Origin: a virus
DNA: 64,000 nt
IMG/VR virus record: IMGVR_UViG_3300025127_000009
Location: 1 to 64,000 of that record
Direction: 5' to 3' (one strand)
Within the stretch, counting starts at the first letter, position 1; the number at the start of each line of letters is the position of its first letter. The notes under the pieces were generated by a model. It worked only from the letters and a program-made list of their open reading frames with translations. It made no database searches and had not been told where the DNA came from. A program made the translations under genes and the position numbers. This document shows, piece by piece, positions 7,520 through 15,405 of the stretch.

Positions 7520-8118
7520 TTGTTCCTCAAAATGTCTGTCATTAATCTATTAACTCTATCTAACTTAGACAGCGGCCTTGTCATATCTTTTGATTCGTTA
7601 ACCTGGCTCATGATTGCTCCAGGAGTAGAGGGGTCAGAAACCATATCAAAGCAAATTAATTGAAAATCATCTTCCACGATTGTGGCTCCGTCACGCTCTG
7701 TAACAGATCCCATTCCCCGAGAAGATATGCCACATGGAATGTTACATTCGACAAGATTTCTTAGAATCTTTCCCGCAGGGGTTGATAAAACTTCTATCTT
7801 GCCCATAACCTTTTTGCCTTCCATCCATATATCAGTTACCAAGTGTGAACAGTTCTGTAGATTAATAACAGAAGACTCTGGATGATCTAACTCACCTAGC
7901 GCTCTGCGCTCTTTTACTAACTGCTTGTATCTACCAACTTCTCTTTCCAGCAGTGCGTGTGGGTACATTCTACCATTGTGATTTTTTGTTTCTGACATTT
8001 GCATAACACCAGACAAAATAATAGTACCATTAGCAACACGGCGTTTCTCATCTTCTGTCAAAAGATCTTGGCAAACACCACCATCACAAAGTTCAAAATA
8101 TTCTCTTAAAAGTTTCAT
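7516..8118 (-). CDS. Prohead protease, T4 gp21-like
   Basis: A 200-residue serine protease that matures the prohead by cutting scaffold and capsid N termini. The fold signature is clear: a strand with NHNGRMYP near residues 46-53, the catalytic His in LGELDHPES (His79), and the catalytic Ser region in IPCGISSRGMGSV (Ser132 or Ser133). These match the herpesvirus-assemblin-like family that includes T4 gp21. Length is close to T4 gp21 (212 aa). The ATG at 8118 has AGGA upstream. It sits between portal-linked genes and the scaffold, as expected. It probably also cuts itself; a Leu-Thr-Glu at residues 20-22 is a possible self-cleavage point. Confidence 0.93.
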   Translation of the reverse strand: MKLLREYFELCDGGVCQDLLTEDEKRRVANGTIILSGVMQMSETKNHNGRMYPHALLEREVGRYKQLVKERRALGELDHPESSVINLQNCSHLVTDIWMEGKKVMGKIEVLSTPAGKILRNLVECNIPCGISSRGMGSVTERDGATIVEDDFQLICFDMVSDPSTPGAIMSQVNESKDMTRPLSKLDRVNRLMTDILRNK

Positions 8119-8121
8119 ATC

Positions 8122-8193
8122 TTAGTTCCTATATGCGGGGGCCACCCGCTTCATACCAGAGCCCTTACAACAGTTAGCAACAGGTCTAATCAT
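8122..8193 (-). CDS. Possible 23-residue microprotein
   Basis: A short reading frame fills the gap between two genes. Its ATG overlaps the stop of the preceding gene (ATGATTAG) and its TAA ends three bases before the protease ATG. The peptide is basic with adjacent Cys residues (PVANCCKGSGMKRVAPAYRN). The same DNA contains a five-base-pair GC hairpin (GCGGG/CCCGC, 8135-8149). The tight fit at both ends suggests coupled translation, but so short a frame can occur by chance. Confidence 0.3.
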   Translation of the reverse strand: MIRPVANCCKGSGMKRVAPAYRN

Positions 8194-8509
8194 CCATCGC
8201 TTTCTCATTTATATTCTCCTTGTGATGGCTAACTTTAATTCCTTCGTCTCCGACAATCATGTTACCAATATAGGAAACTGCTGAAGAGTAGCAGCCTAAT
8301 ATGAAAGCCGTGGACAAAGATCCATCAAATCTAAATAGTTCTGTTGTGCCACTAATTGCCCACAAAAATACCCCGACCCAGAATCCTGTACACATTGCAC
8401 AAGATAAAAGTTTACCCATCCAGCCTTGAGTAGGGCGAACCTTATCAAATATGCTTCCGTAAACTATAATTTGAGTCATACCGATGCAGGCAACTGTAAA
8501 GGTGAGCAT
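8186..8509 (-). CDS. Small membrane protein with a Cys-x-x-Cys-Thr-Gly-Phe-Trp motif
   Basis: A 107-residue integral membrane protein with three likely membrane segments: residues about 2-20, 33-52 and 66-86. At the start of the second lies CAMCTGFWVGV, a Cys-x-x-Cys motif followed by an aromatic/Gly pattern seen in small bacterial and phage membrane proteins of unknown function. The C-terminal 20 residues are polar. Its ATG overlaps the stop of the gene upstream by one base (TAATG) with GGAG in front, so translation is probably coupled. It lies in the head cluster just before the protease. Anchoring head assembly to the membrane or superinfection exclusion would be guesses. Confidence 0.7.
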   Translation of the reverse strand: MLTFTVACIGMTQIIVYGSIFDKVRPTQGWMGKLLSCAMCTGFWVGVFLWAISGTTELFRFDGSLSTAFILGCYSSAVSYIGNMIVGDEGIKVSHHKENINEKAMDD

Positions 8510-9069
8510 TACTTCTCCATCATTTCTCTAAGGATGGAGTACATGTATTGAAATCCGTAAGGGCGAACCTGATGATCAAAAGAGCCTTTCTTTTCATCAT
8601 GCGGGACCTCTCCCAATTCTGTACTTTCTTCTTCTGAGGGATCGAGGAAAAAGTCTTGCAATTGTGTTTTGTAAACTTTTCTGGACTTGATTTCTGGTGT
8701 TTCCTCAAGAATAAAATCATAAAGTTCAGATAAGGCCATCTGAAAACTGGAGACTCCGTTAATGCTTGATTCATTTAATGTTCCTTCTAGAGAAGAAAAA
8801 ACAGAACCAGATCGTATGCTTGTTCTGTCAACTATTCCAACTCTTGCCATTCTCGAAAGAAGCCTATCTTGCGTATTGTATACTTCTTCTGAGGTTTCTT
8901 TTTTAGGAAAAATTGTAATTTTAGATTTTTCTCTAGAGACTACAATGTCTACCAAATCATGATCATAGATAAGTAAGTCACCATTAACAGACTGCCTCCC
9001 CTCGAAGGAAACAGTTTTTAATACTTCCTTATCTTTTTCTCCTCTCACGATTGTAATCTTAACTGACAT
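8509..9069 (-). CDS. Conserved-type head-cluster protein, unknown function
   Basis: A 186-residue soluble protein. The ATG at 9069 lies inside the end of the preceding gene (11-base overlap) with a GAGGGA ribosome binding site. The N-terminal 60 residues look like a small beta domain with alternating hydrophobic residues (VKITIVRG, LLIYDHDLVDIVVSREKSKI). The middle is Ser-rich with Arg clusters, and the C-terminal 80 residues are acidic and helical. It lies between the portal-linked 271-residue gene and the membrane protein gene. I cannot assign a family. A portal- or connector-associated role is possible from position alone. Confidence 0.7.
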   Translation of the reverse strand: MSVKITIVRGEKDKEVLKTVSFEGRQSVNGDLLIYDHDLVDIVVSREKSKITIFPKKETSEEVYNTQDRLLSRMARVGIVDRTSIRSGSVFSSLEGTLNESSINGVSSFQMALSELYDFILEETPEIKSRKVYKTQLQDFFLDPSEEESTELGEVPHDEKKGSFDHQVRPYGFQYMYSILREMMEK

Positions 9070-9874
9070 CTTGTAATTCCCTCACAACCTCTTGTATCTT
9101 CAACACCTCCGAAACCATACTAATATCTATTTCTGCATTCTTGTAAGAATCAAGTTTTACAATTAATTCATCATATTTTTCTTTCATTTGATCGCTCTCA
9201 AACACACTATTATCTTTTTGATCCCTGAGAGAGACCTTGAGATCACTGATTTGTTCGTTTAGGTGATGTTTAAGTTCTAAAGAATTATCTGCGAAAGAAG
9301 CAATATACACTGTTAATAGTTCTTTTTGCTCTTTTGGGAGATCTCCGTATTTCTCATTAAACTTGTTAACAAAGGTTTTGTAGGTTAGATTATCAACGTG
9401 TTTAATATTATCTCCCTGTTCCTTCGAAGTTAAACTTTCAATTAGTTTTTGTTCTAACAAAACTTTTTCTTTTATAGATGTTTTGTTATTAAAGATATTA
9501 TAAATTGTTGCTAAATTTTTGTAATTTGGTACAAAGTTTGTGAAAACATCTTGAGATAACTTATAGTTTATCTCTTTTATTAATTTATTTTGTTCATGAA
9601 ATATTTGTTTCTTGTTCAAAGAATCGTATCTTCGTTTTGCTTCCTCAAGAACAGCGGTTGCCTCATCTTGTTCCAAACCTTGAGATTCTAGGATTTCACG
9701 ATACAAAGACAACTCTTCATTCAAAACACTTGGTTTGCAAAAGTTCTCTTTTATAATATCTTTAATTGTGTCTTGCTTGCCAGGGCTTTTCTTAATAATG
9801 GCTTTAACATACTCTCTGGAAAGTGTCTCAAACAAAAACGCTGTATTTCTTTTCTTATTGTGCTTCAATCTCAT
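9059..9874 (-). CDS. Helical portal-linked protein, unknown function
   Basis: A 271-residue protein whose start overlaps the portal stop by four bases (ATGA) and has a GGGAG ribosome binding site. It is rich in Lys, Glu, Leu and Asn with no membrane segment, and is largely helical; residues about 200-271 look like a coiled coil (DQMKEKYDELIVKLDSYKN). The N terminus begins MRLKHNKKRNTAFLFETLSR, a pattern I associate with a conserved but uncharacterised protein found after the portal gene in T4-like phages; this recollection could not be checked. Constant linkage to the portal would suggest a role in portal or core assembly. Confidence 0.75.
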   Translation of the reverse strand: MRLKHNKKRNTAFLFETLSREYVKAIIKKSPGKQDTIKDIIKENFCKPSVLNEELSLYREILESQGLEQDEATAVLEEAKRRYDSLNKKQIFHEQNKLIKEINYKLSQDVFTNFVPNYKNLATIYNIFNNKTSIKEKVLLEQKLIESLTSKEQGDNIKHVDNLTYKTFVNKFNEKYGDLPKEQKELLTVYIASFADNSLELKHHLNEQISDLKVSLRDQKDNSVFESDQMKEKYDELIVKLDSYKNAEIDISMVSEVLKIQEVVRELQDVS

Positions 9875-11829
9875 TTTTTGGACTCCCTACTGTTTAGTTC
9901 TTCAATAAGACTTGTCACCTCATTGTTTAAAGCAAAAATTCTGCTTTCTTCATTAAAGTAATTAGTATCCAAATCTCTAGAAAGTTGTTCCTTTGCGACA
10001 ACTCCACGCCCTAAAGCCTTAAAGTTTGTAAATGGTTTTCCTTTTGTTAAAGCCTTCAAGGGACCCTCGCCAGGAATGTTTCTAACGCTCTGAGTTCTTC
10101 CACCAGTTTCTCTTTTGTCTTTTGCACCGGTCATTGCTTTTGTTATATGAATTTTGCCTTTCGAAGGATCGTCCTCTCTTGATCCTGGCGCTGCAAGTAG
10201 AGCAGAATCTGCCCCGCCCGTCTCAGGCGTATCTGCTGCTGGTTCCGGCGGTGTGGCTGGTGTGTCACCAATATTAAGACCACCCATGTCTGTTGGGCCA
10301 GCATCTGCATCAGCACCAAGGGTTGCCATCTCATCGGCAGTGTTAACACCAGAGGTGACCTCCTCTTGTGCCTGTTCTGCCACTGCTTCAAGTTTTGAAT
10401 CAAATTGACGGTCATAATACATTTGTCTTTGATTTTTCAAGAACTCCTCTTCTGTCATGTTAAACAGATGAGTTGCAATCCACTGACGACTAAAATATCC
10501 TTCTGTTGCTGCTGAAGCGACATCAAATTTTGTTTTCCAGTGTTCTAGTTCTTGAATCTCCGCTATCTTTGATGGGTTACTTAACTTTAATTTAAAATTA
10601 ATTAAATCTTCACCTCGGAAGCCCATTGTAAAAAGGTGCACTATTCCAATTTTTTCTAGTTCTGTGATAATCGATCTTTGAAGTCTTTGAATAGTTCTAG
10701 CAAATCTAATATCTTTTTGTGCTAATGTTGTCTGATCTTCACCACCTGCGTCGTCGCCTCTAGAGAGATATGATTGAGGAATTTTAAGTGCTGAGAACAA
10801 TTTGTCTCTCATGTACTTGACATCATCTATGTCTCCCGTGTATGTTCCACCAGGCAATGATTCAACTCTAGAGTTTTGGCCAGCGCGAGTGGGTATAAAG
10901 TAATCTTCATCTACAGACATCGGATTGTATCTTAAGTCCACTCGTCCTGTGTTTGGATCAACCACTTGATTTCTTTTCATCTGGGTCATGACTCTCTGCA
11001 TGTATTGTTCTATGTCTTGTGGAGGAATGCTTCCTACGTCAATGTAGAACACTCTTCTTTCTGGAGAGCGAACAATGCGATATGCCATCATCGCATCTTC
11101 GATAAGAGTCAATTGTCTCCAAATTCTTCTGGCAGGCTCCAAAACAGATGTACCATATGGCGCATACTTGTCGTTACCAAGGATTCTAAAGTGACCAACT
11201 TGCCAGTTTTCAAAAGTTAAACCAGCAGAATTCCATTGAAACTGACAATAATTTGGATTTGTCTTATCTTCCCCTTCTAGTCTCTCTAACTCCGTGCCAG
11301 GTAGGCCAATTACGTTTTTTATTCCGATTGCCTCATCAATATCCAAGTACAAAAAGAAATCACCATACTTGCACATTGTCCTACACCACCCAAATAGATT
11401 AAACTCCAGATTCATTATATTAAAGTAAAGATTGTGAAGGATCGCTTTAATTTCATCGTTGTTGCAATCTACAACCATTAATGGCTGCAGGCCACTGTGA
11501 GTTGTCATTTCGTCTGCATAGATATCTAGAGCCGACGCTATTTCGGGGGTATATTCCATTTGATCAAAGTCAACGTACCTCTCTAATCTGTTTTGAGAGT
11601 CTTGCGCTGCGCCATACAATCCAGAAAATGGATTGTAATCTGTTCTTTTAAATTGTTTGCCACTAGCAGACTGAAAACGATTTGCATACTTATCTAATTG
11701 TCTTCTTCTTAAACGGCGGGCCGTTTGCGTTCTGTAGTTTACGATTGGACCAGACAACAATCTTGTTAGTTTTTTAAATAATGTATTTTGAGGATTCTTT
11801 GGATTTATCTTATTAATCTTAAATGGCAT
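9871..11829 (-). CDS. Portal vertex protein, T4 gp20-like
   Basis: A 652-residue protein forming the dodecameric ring through which DNA is packaged. The sequence shows a typical portal clip/stem layout: a basic N terminus, the segment RYVDFDQMEYTPEIASALDI near residues 83-102, a Trp/Tyr/Phe-rich region that includes CKYGDFFLYLDID (about 153-165), and the RRVFYID and SRVESLPGG stretches (about 253-330) of gp20-type portals. Residues about 500-560 form a Pro/Ala/Gly-rich, probably disordered stretch, after which a basic C-terminal region follows. It is longer than T4 gp20 (524 aa), largely through this C-terminal extension. The gene follows TerL with a six-base gap and has AAGGA upstream of the ATG. 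Confidence 0.93.
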   Translation of the reverse strand: MPFKINKINPKNPQNTLFKKLTRLLSGPIVNYRTQTARRLRRRQLDKYANRFQSASGKQFKRTDYNPFSGLYGAAQDSQNRLERYVDFDQMEYTPEIASALDIYADEMTTHSGLQPLMVVDCNNDEIKAILHNLYFNIMNLEFNLFGWCRTMCKYGDFFLYLDIDEAIGIKNVIGLPGTELERLEGEDKTNPNYCQFQWNSAGLTFENWQVGHFRILGNDKYAPYGTSVLEPARRIWRQLTLIEDAMMAYRIVRSPERRVFYIDVGSIPPQDIEQYMQRVMTQMKRNQVVDPNTGRVDLRYNPMSVDEDYFIPTRAGQNSRVESLPGGTYTGDIDDVKYMRDKLFSALKIPQSYLSRGDDAGGEDQTTLAQKDIRFARTIQRLQRSIITELEKIGIVHLFTMGFRGEDLINFKLKLSNPSKIAEIQELEHWKTKFDVASAATEGYFSRQWIATHLFNMTEEEFLKNQRQMYYDRQFDSKLEAVAEQAQEEVTSGVNTADEMATLGADADAGPTDMGGLNIGDTPATPPEPAADTPETGGADSALLAAPGSREDDPSKGKIHITKAMTGAKDKRETGGRTQSVRNIPGEGPLKALTKGKPFTNFKALGRGVVAKEQLSRDLDTNYFNEESRIFALNNEVTSLIEELNSRESKK

Positions 11830-11835
11830 TTTTTA

Positions 11836-13422
11836 TTATCCTTTAAACAACCAGGCATGTTGTTCTAGTATTTCTTTTTCTTTTCTAGTTTTTTCAAAAG
11901 TGTTTTTAGAATCATAACCTTGCATACCTTTGATTGCGGTGTTGATAGTGGTTTTTGCAGATATCATTGTATCAAGAAAAGCCCTATTATATTCAATATT
12001 TCTTTTATTTTCCACCAAAGCCGTTTCCCTAATCCAACACCCAATTGCACAAGCCATAATCAAATCATCATTGTAGGACCTCATTGCTTCGGGGCGTCCA
12101 TGATTCCAAATGAAAGTCTTCATTTCATTAAAAAGACGAGATGAATTTACTTTAATTAGTTTATTTCTAACAAATTCTTCCAACTTTGCTATAACTAGTG
12201 GTCTTGTCTTTTGACTGGTTGTAAAGCCGCTTACTGCATTTGTCGCTGTCTCTGCTAAAACTGGATCAATATATTCGTGTGTAGACTTTATTGAATAAAA
12301 TATGTTTGGATACTGCTTTTCTTTTAATTTATCTAAAACTGTAAATCCAACACTGTTATTCTCAACCACTACCATACAATTCCCATATTCTCTACCAGCA
12401 TTGTAAATCATATCAGAAAATATATCTGGTGTAATTTTTCCTTGATACTCTGCTACTATTTCCATCGAAACAGTGTCAAATATATGAAACACAGAATAAT
12501 CTTTACCGTCGCCGCGAGCAACATCTGCACTCAACAGATAAGCAACTGCGCTGTCATATTCTTTCCAAATCCAGTAATTTCTATCAAAACCTGTTTTATA
12601 CTTTGGCTCACAAATAGATTCTTCTATTCTTCCTATGTCTTCTGGGTGAAAGACAGTCTCGCCAGACATGTTGAAACTGCATTCTAACTCCTGTGCAATT
12701 TGTCTTCTGGACATGTTTTTAGTTTCTTTTTCAAACCATTCTCTGTCTCTCTCTGGATGCACATCCCAAGGAAGACGAACTGAGTTAAAATCATTGCCAC
12801 CCTGATCTGCTTCGACGTAAGTCTTATGAAACCAATTTCCTACGCCGTTAGGTGTAGATAGGGCGATACAACGTCCACCCGTAGATAGTGTTGGATAAAG
12901 ACCGGTCCACAATTCATCTAATCCTTCAACGTGTGCTGCCTCATCAATAACCAAAAGAGAAAGTGCTTCTGAACGACCTGCATCGCCAGAAGTAGAAGAA
13001 GCCTTTATCTGTGAGCCGTTTGTTAATTCAAAAGAAGTTCTGTTGTCAATTGCAACTTCTGCGATGCGGATCCAATCTGGACAATTTTTTAAAATGGATT
13101 TTACTTTTTTGACCAGATTCGCAGCAGTGTGAAACTTAGTTGCTAACACAAGAACATTCTTTTCTCTGTGAAATAAAAGAAGCCAGACAACATAGGCCGC
13201 AGTAATTGTTGACAACCCCAACTGTCTGGCTTTAAGCACTATATTAAAACGATGATCTTCAAAATCTTTTAAAATATCTTTTTGATAATCATAAGTTTTA
13301 AAGGGAACTAGTCCTTTGAGAGGATGTGTAATCTTGGCGTAATTGTTGATGAAATAAGATGGATCCTTACCAGACTTAAGGATTTCTTTCATCACCTCCT
13401 TTTTAGATAATACTGGTTTCAT
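11836..13422 (-). CDS. Terminase large subunit, T4 gp17-like
   Basis: A 528-residue DNA-packaging motor. The ATPase half has the Walker A variant KARQLGLST (residues 64-72), Walker B LLVIDE (156-161) followed by AAHVEG, and the coupling segment ALSTPNG (187-193). The RNase-H-like nuclease half has LSADVARGDGKDYS (Asp300), VVVENNS (Glu354) and NDDLIMACAI (Asp452/453), giving the three acidic residues expected for headful cutting. Length is near the family norm. The ATG overlaps the stop of the preceding gene by four bases (ATGA) and has CAGGAAAAG in front. No recognisable small terminase lies beside it; the 189-residue or zinc-ribbon proteins just upstream are the candidates by position. Confidence 0.96.
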   Translation of the reverse strand: MKPVLSKKEVMKEILKSGKDPSYFINNYAKITHPLKGLVPFKTYDYQKDILKDFEDHRFNIVLKARQLGLSTITAAYVVWLLLFHREKNVLVLATKFHTAANLVKKVKSILKNCPDWIRIAEVAIDNRTSFELTNGSQIKASSTSGDAGRSEALSLLVIDEAAHVEGLDELWTGLYPTLSTGGRCIALSTPNGVGNWFHKTYVEADQGGNDFNSVRLPWDVHPERDREWFEKETKNMSRRQIAQELECSFNMSGETVFHPEDIGRIEESICEPKYKTGFDRNYWIWKEYDSAVAYLLSADVARGDGKDYSVFHIFDTVSMEIVAEYQGKITPDIFSDMIYNAGREYGNCMVVVENNSVGFTVLDKLKEKQYPNIFYSIKSTHEYIDPVLAETATNAVSGFTTSQKTRPLVIAKLEEFVRNKLIKVNSSRLFNEMKTFIWNHGRPEAMRSYNDDLIMACAIGCWIRETALVENKRNIEYNRAFLDTMISAKTTINTAIKGMQGYDSKNTFEKTRKEKEILEQHAWLFKG

Positions 13423-13988
13423 CTTTTCCTGTTGGAAAAATTATACGCCTTGAAAACCTCAAAATCATCTTTTGGTGCTTTATCATTCTGTGACTTTTTA
13501 GCATCACCACCCTGCTCTAAATACTTGGTGGTTTCTGGTCTGACCGCTTCATGTTCTTCGGGTGCATCTATACCCCCTATCTTAAAAACCTGATAAGCAG
13601 TTACTGATGTTCTAATTCTAGAAATTGGCTGCACTAGAACTTCTACTTCTCCTTCGGATGTTAAAGACAAAGAAGAACCAGTCAAGCCACGGTATTCCTT
13701 CTTAAGGAAAGCGGCAACATCTGAAATCATGGAGCCAACTTCGTTTTCTAAGCCTCCTCCATAAACCTCTTTTAATTTAATTTCAGAAGAATACGTAATA
13801 CACAGTTTATTCTGTCCGTGAAATTTAATTCCAAAACCGTCAATAACTCTGGAGTCAACAAGAGGATCCCCCTCCTCCCTTTTTAGACCAATCTCAATAG
13901 GCTCTCCATCTTCATTAAGAGCGCCGTCATAATTGATTCTTGCAATTGCATGTGATATGCCATTTAAAATTTCTAAAGTTGTTGCCAT
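13419..13988 (-). CDS. Conserved-type protein upstream of TerL, unknown function
   Basis: A 189-residue protein. The frame is open further upstream to 14081, but the ATG at 13988 has an AGGAGAAGGA ribosome binding site and lies just after the preceding stop, so the longer form is rejected. The N-terminal part is mixed alpha/beta (MATTLEILNGISHAIARINY), followed by strands containing GFGIKFHGQNKLCITY and a segment near residue 130 with repeated Val (EVEVLVQPISRIRTS). The C terminus is Lys/Asp-rich. It overlaps the TerL start by four bases. A small-terminase or head-completion role would fit its position, but no helix-turn-helix is obvious, so function stays unknown. Confidence 0.75.
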   Translation of the reverse strand: MATTLEILNGISHAIARINYDGALNEDGEPIEIGLKREEGDPLVDSRVIDGFGIKFHGQNKLCITYSSEIKLKEVYGGGLENEVGSMISDVAAFLKKEYRGLTGSSLSLTSEGEVEVLVQPISRIRTSVTAYQVFKIGGIDAPEEHEAVRPETTKYLEQGGDAKKSQNDKAPKDDFEVFKAYNFSNRKR

Positions 13989-13989
13989 T

Positions 13990-14382
13990 TTATTCCTTCT
14001 CCTGGGGAGGTCTCCAGCCAGATTCCCATCTTTCCTCTCTGTCTTCGACATATTGAATGTAGCAATTAAAACAACATTCAAACTTTGACATATACAAATC
14101 GTCTTTCGCAGAAAAGGAATATTGTGTACAAACTGGACATTCCCTTTTGTTTTCTCTACTAAGTAGTTTTTTACTTACTAAAAAACCTTTGTACTTTTCT
14201 TTGCTATTTTGTGTTTGTTTGAAAAATTTTCTTTTGTAAAATTGTTTTACATCTTCTTGGTGAGTTTCTTCCTTGTCAGGATTCCAATACTTTTTGGGAT
14301 TCTGTATTGCCTCTTCGCCATACTTTTCTTTTATCGCTTTTTCAAGTTTTACAATAAAGTTAGGATCACTGTTGTTACTCAT
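13990..14382 (-). CDS. Small zinc-ribbon protein
   Basis: A 130-residue, very hydrophilic protein. Residues 82-85 (CPVC) and 103-107 (CCFNC) form a four-Cys zinc-ribbon arrangement with about 18 residues between the knuckles. The N-terminal half is Lys/Glu-rich and helical. The C terminus carries ERWESGWRPP, a Trp/Pro motif that could be a docking site. The start codon is three bases after... the upstream stop at 14384-14386, with only one base between, and no strong ribosome binding site, so translation is probably coupled. It is the first gene of the packaging block, two genes before TerL. DNA binding or terminase partnering are reasonable guesses. Confidence 0.75.
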   Translation of the reverse strand: MSNNSDPNFIVKLEKAIKEKYGEEAIQNPKKYWNPDKEETHQEDVKQFYKRKFFKQTQNSKEKYKGFLVSKKLLSRENKRECPVCTQYSFSAKDDLYMSKFECCFNCYIQYVEDREERWESGWRPPQEKE

Positions 14383-14383
14383 T

Positions 14384-14845
14384 TTAATCTACCAGATACA
14401 CTATCCCTACAGTAGTTAGTATACCAGCAGCAACTCCGCCGCCAAAAAATAAATACCAGTATGAGTTAGGTCTTTTAAGGGCTGCAGATTCTAATTTTTT
14501 CAACTCCTCATCTTTTGTCAACATCATAGTTTCGTATTCTTTGCTAAGGGATTCAAGCCTTAATTCTATAGAACCTAATTCATACTGATGCTTTGATCTT
14601 AAAACAGCAATTTCAGAATTCAACCTTAGTGTACACATCTCCTCCTGCATTTTTTTATTAGCCAAAATAATTGCGGCGGCTTTTTCATCGAAACACCAGG
14701 AATCAAAGGGCGCAGTTTCACCTTCTTTAACTTTTGCATATCTCCCACTATTGTGGTCCGGACGATTTTGCGCAAAAGAAGAAGCCGCAAAACTAATCAA
14801 CGTAATTAAAACCAAACAAATCTTCAACTTTTCTTTTAACTTCAT
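14384..14845 (-). CDS. Exported protein with C-terminal membrane anchor, spanin-like topology
   Basis: A 153-residue protein with a clear N-terminal signal sequence (basic KLKEKLKI, hydrophobic core, likely cut after SFA near residue 25), a long helical, coiled-coil-prone middle (about 60-120) and a C-terminal membrane segment (YLFFGGGVAAGILTTVGIVY, about 131-150). A periplasmic coiled coil tethered at the inner membrane is reminiscent of unimolecular spanins, which disrupt the outer membrane at lysis, but the lipobox Cys expected in those is absent. Two Cys residues (about 51 and 71) may form a disulphide. It starts 53 bases inside the preceding gene, an arrangement reminiscent of nested Rz/Rz1 genes. 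Function is inferred from topology only. Confidence 0.65.
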   Translation of the reverse strand: MKLKEKLKICLVLITLISFAASSFAQNRPDHNSGRYAKVKEGETAPFDSWCFDEKAAAIILANKKMQEEMCTLRLNSEIAVLRSKHQYELGSIELRLESLSKEYETMMLTKDEELKKLESAALKRPNSYWYLFFGGGVAAGILTTVGIVYLVD

Positions 14846-15179
14846 CAGGATTATCTTTAGACTCCTCTATTATTTCTTTTACTAACTTTTTTTCTTTTTC
14901 AGTTAGTTCTTTTTCTTTTTGAGAAAATTCCTTTTCTAACTTTTCTATTGTATCATGATATTTGATAACTAATTTGTCTTTTTCAGATAATTCTTTTTTG
15001 TGCGCTTGTTTCAAAAAAGCAATCTGTTTCTCGTAAGACTGCTTTTTGGCATCTAAAACTTCTAATGCCACTTCTGCATTCTTGCGAGAAAAAATCCAAA
15101 CAACAATAGTCCAAAGCACTACCGCTGGTACTTTCCAGTTTTGCTTGATCCAGAGCCAAGCCTTTGTTATGGTGAACAT
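14793..15179 (-). CDS. Membrane-anchored coiled-coil protein, i-spanin (Rz)-like
   Basis: A 128-residue protein with one N-terminal membrane segment (about residues 17-31, VPAVVLWTIVVWIFS) followed by a long charged coiled coil of Lys/Glu heptads (about 40-115). This is the topology of inner-membrane spanins such as lambda Rz, which span the periplasm and act after holin and endolysin. It directly follows the holin-like gene (four bases between) and overlaps the next exported-protein gene by 53 bases, so the three together look like part of a lysis cassette. No endolysin is present nearby. The ATG at 15179 lacks a good ribosome binding site and is probably translated by coupling. Confidence 0.65.
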   Translation of the reverse strand: MFTITKAWLWIKQNWKVPAVVLWTIVVWIFSRKNAEVALEVLDAKKQSYEKQIAFLKQAHKKELSEKDKLVIKYHDTIEKLEKEFSQKEKELTEKEKKLVKEIIEESKDNPDEVKRKVEDLFGFNYVD

Positions 15180-15183
15180 GATA

Positions 15184-15393
15184 TTAGGTACCGGATGAGT
15201 TTGGGCCGTGCCTCCACTTCACGGCGAGATCAACAAGCGCTTGTGAGCCAATGTAGGCTAACGTAACTGCGACCCAATCTGATGAAGAAACTGAATCAAT
15301 ACTGACAAGAACTGTAGCCGTAATCCAAGCCAAAAATTTTCTTGAGATAAATCTTTCAGTGTATTTATCTGCCAAGGCTCTCATAGCCGTCAT
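15184..15393 (-). CDS. Small holin-like membrane protein
   Basis: A 69-residue protein with two hydrophobic stretches, about residues 20-33 (FLAWITATVLVSID) and 39-58 (DWVAVTLAYIGSQALVDLAV), a charged N terminus (RALADKYTERFISRKF) and a short polar tail. Size and layout match small phage holins with two membrane spans, which time lysis by opening the inner membrane. The ATG at 15393 has a perfect AGGAGG ribosome binding site that overlaps the end of the SbcD-SbcC gene. It is followed at once by spanin-like genes, which strengthens the lysis reading. It might instead be an uncharacterised small membrane protein. Confidence 0.6.
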   Translation of the reverse strand: MTAMRALADKYTERFISRKFLAWITATVLVSIDSVSSSDWVAVTLAYIGSQALVDLAVKWRHGPNSSGT

Positions 15394-15405
15394 GTCTAGA
15401 CCCTC

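Noticed and set aside
13989-14081. N-terminal extension of the 189-aa protein to 220 aa
   Set aside because: The extension overlaps the zinc-ribbon gene, while the ATG at 13988 has a strong AGGAG site.
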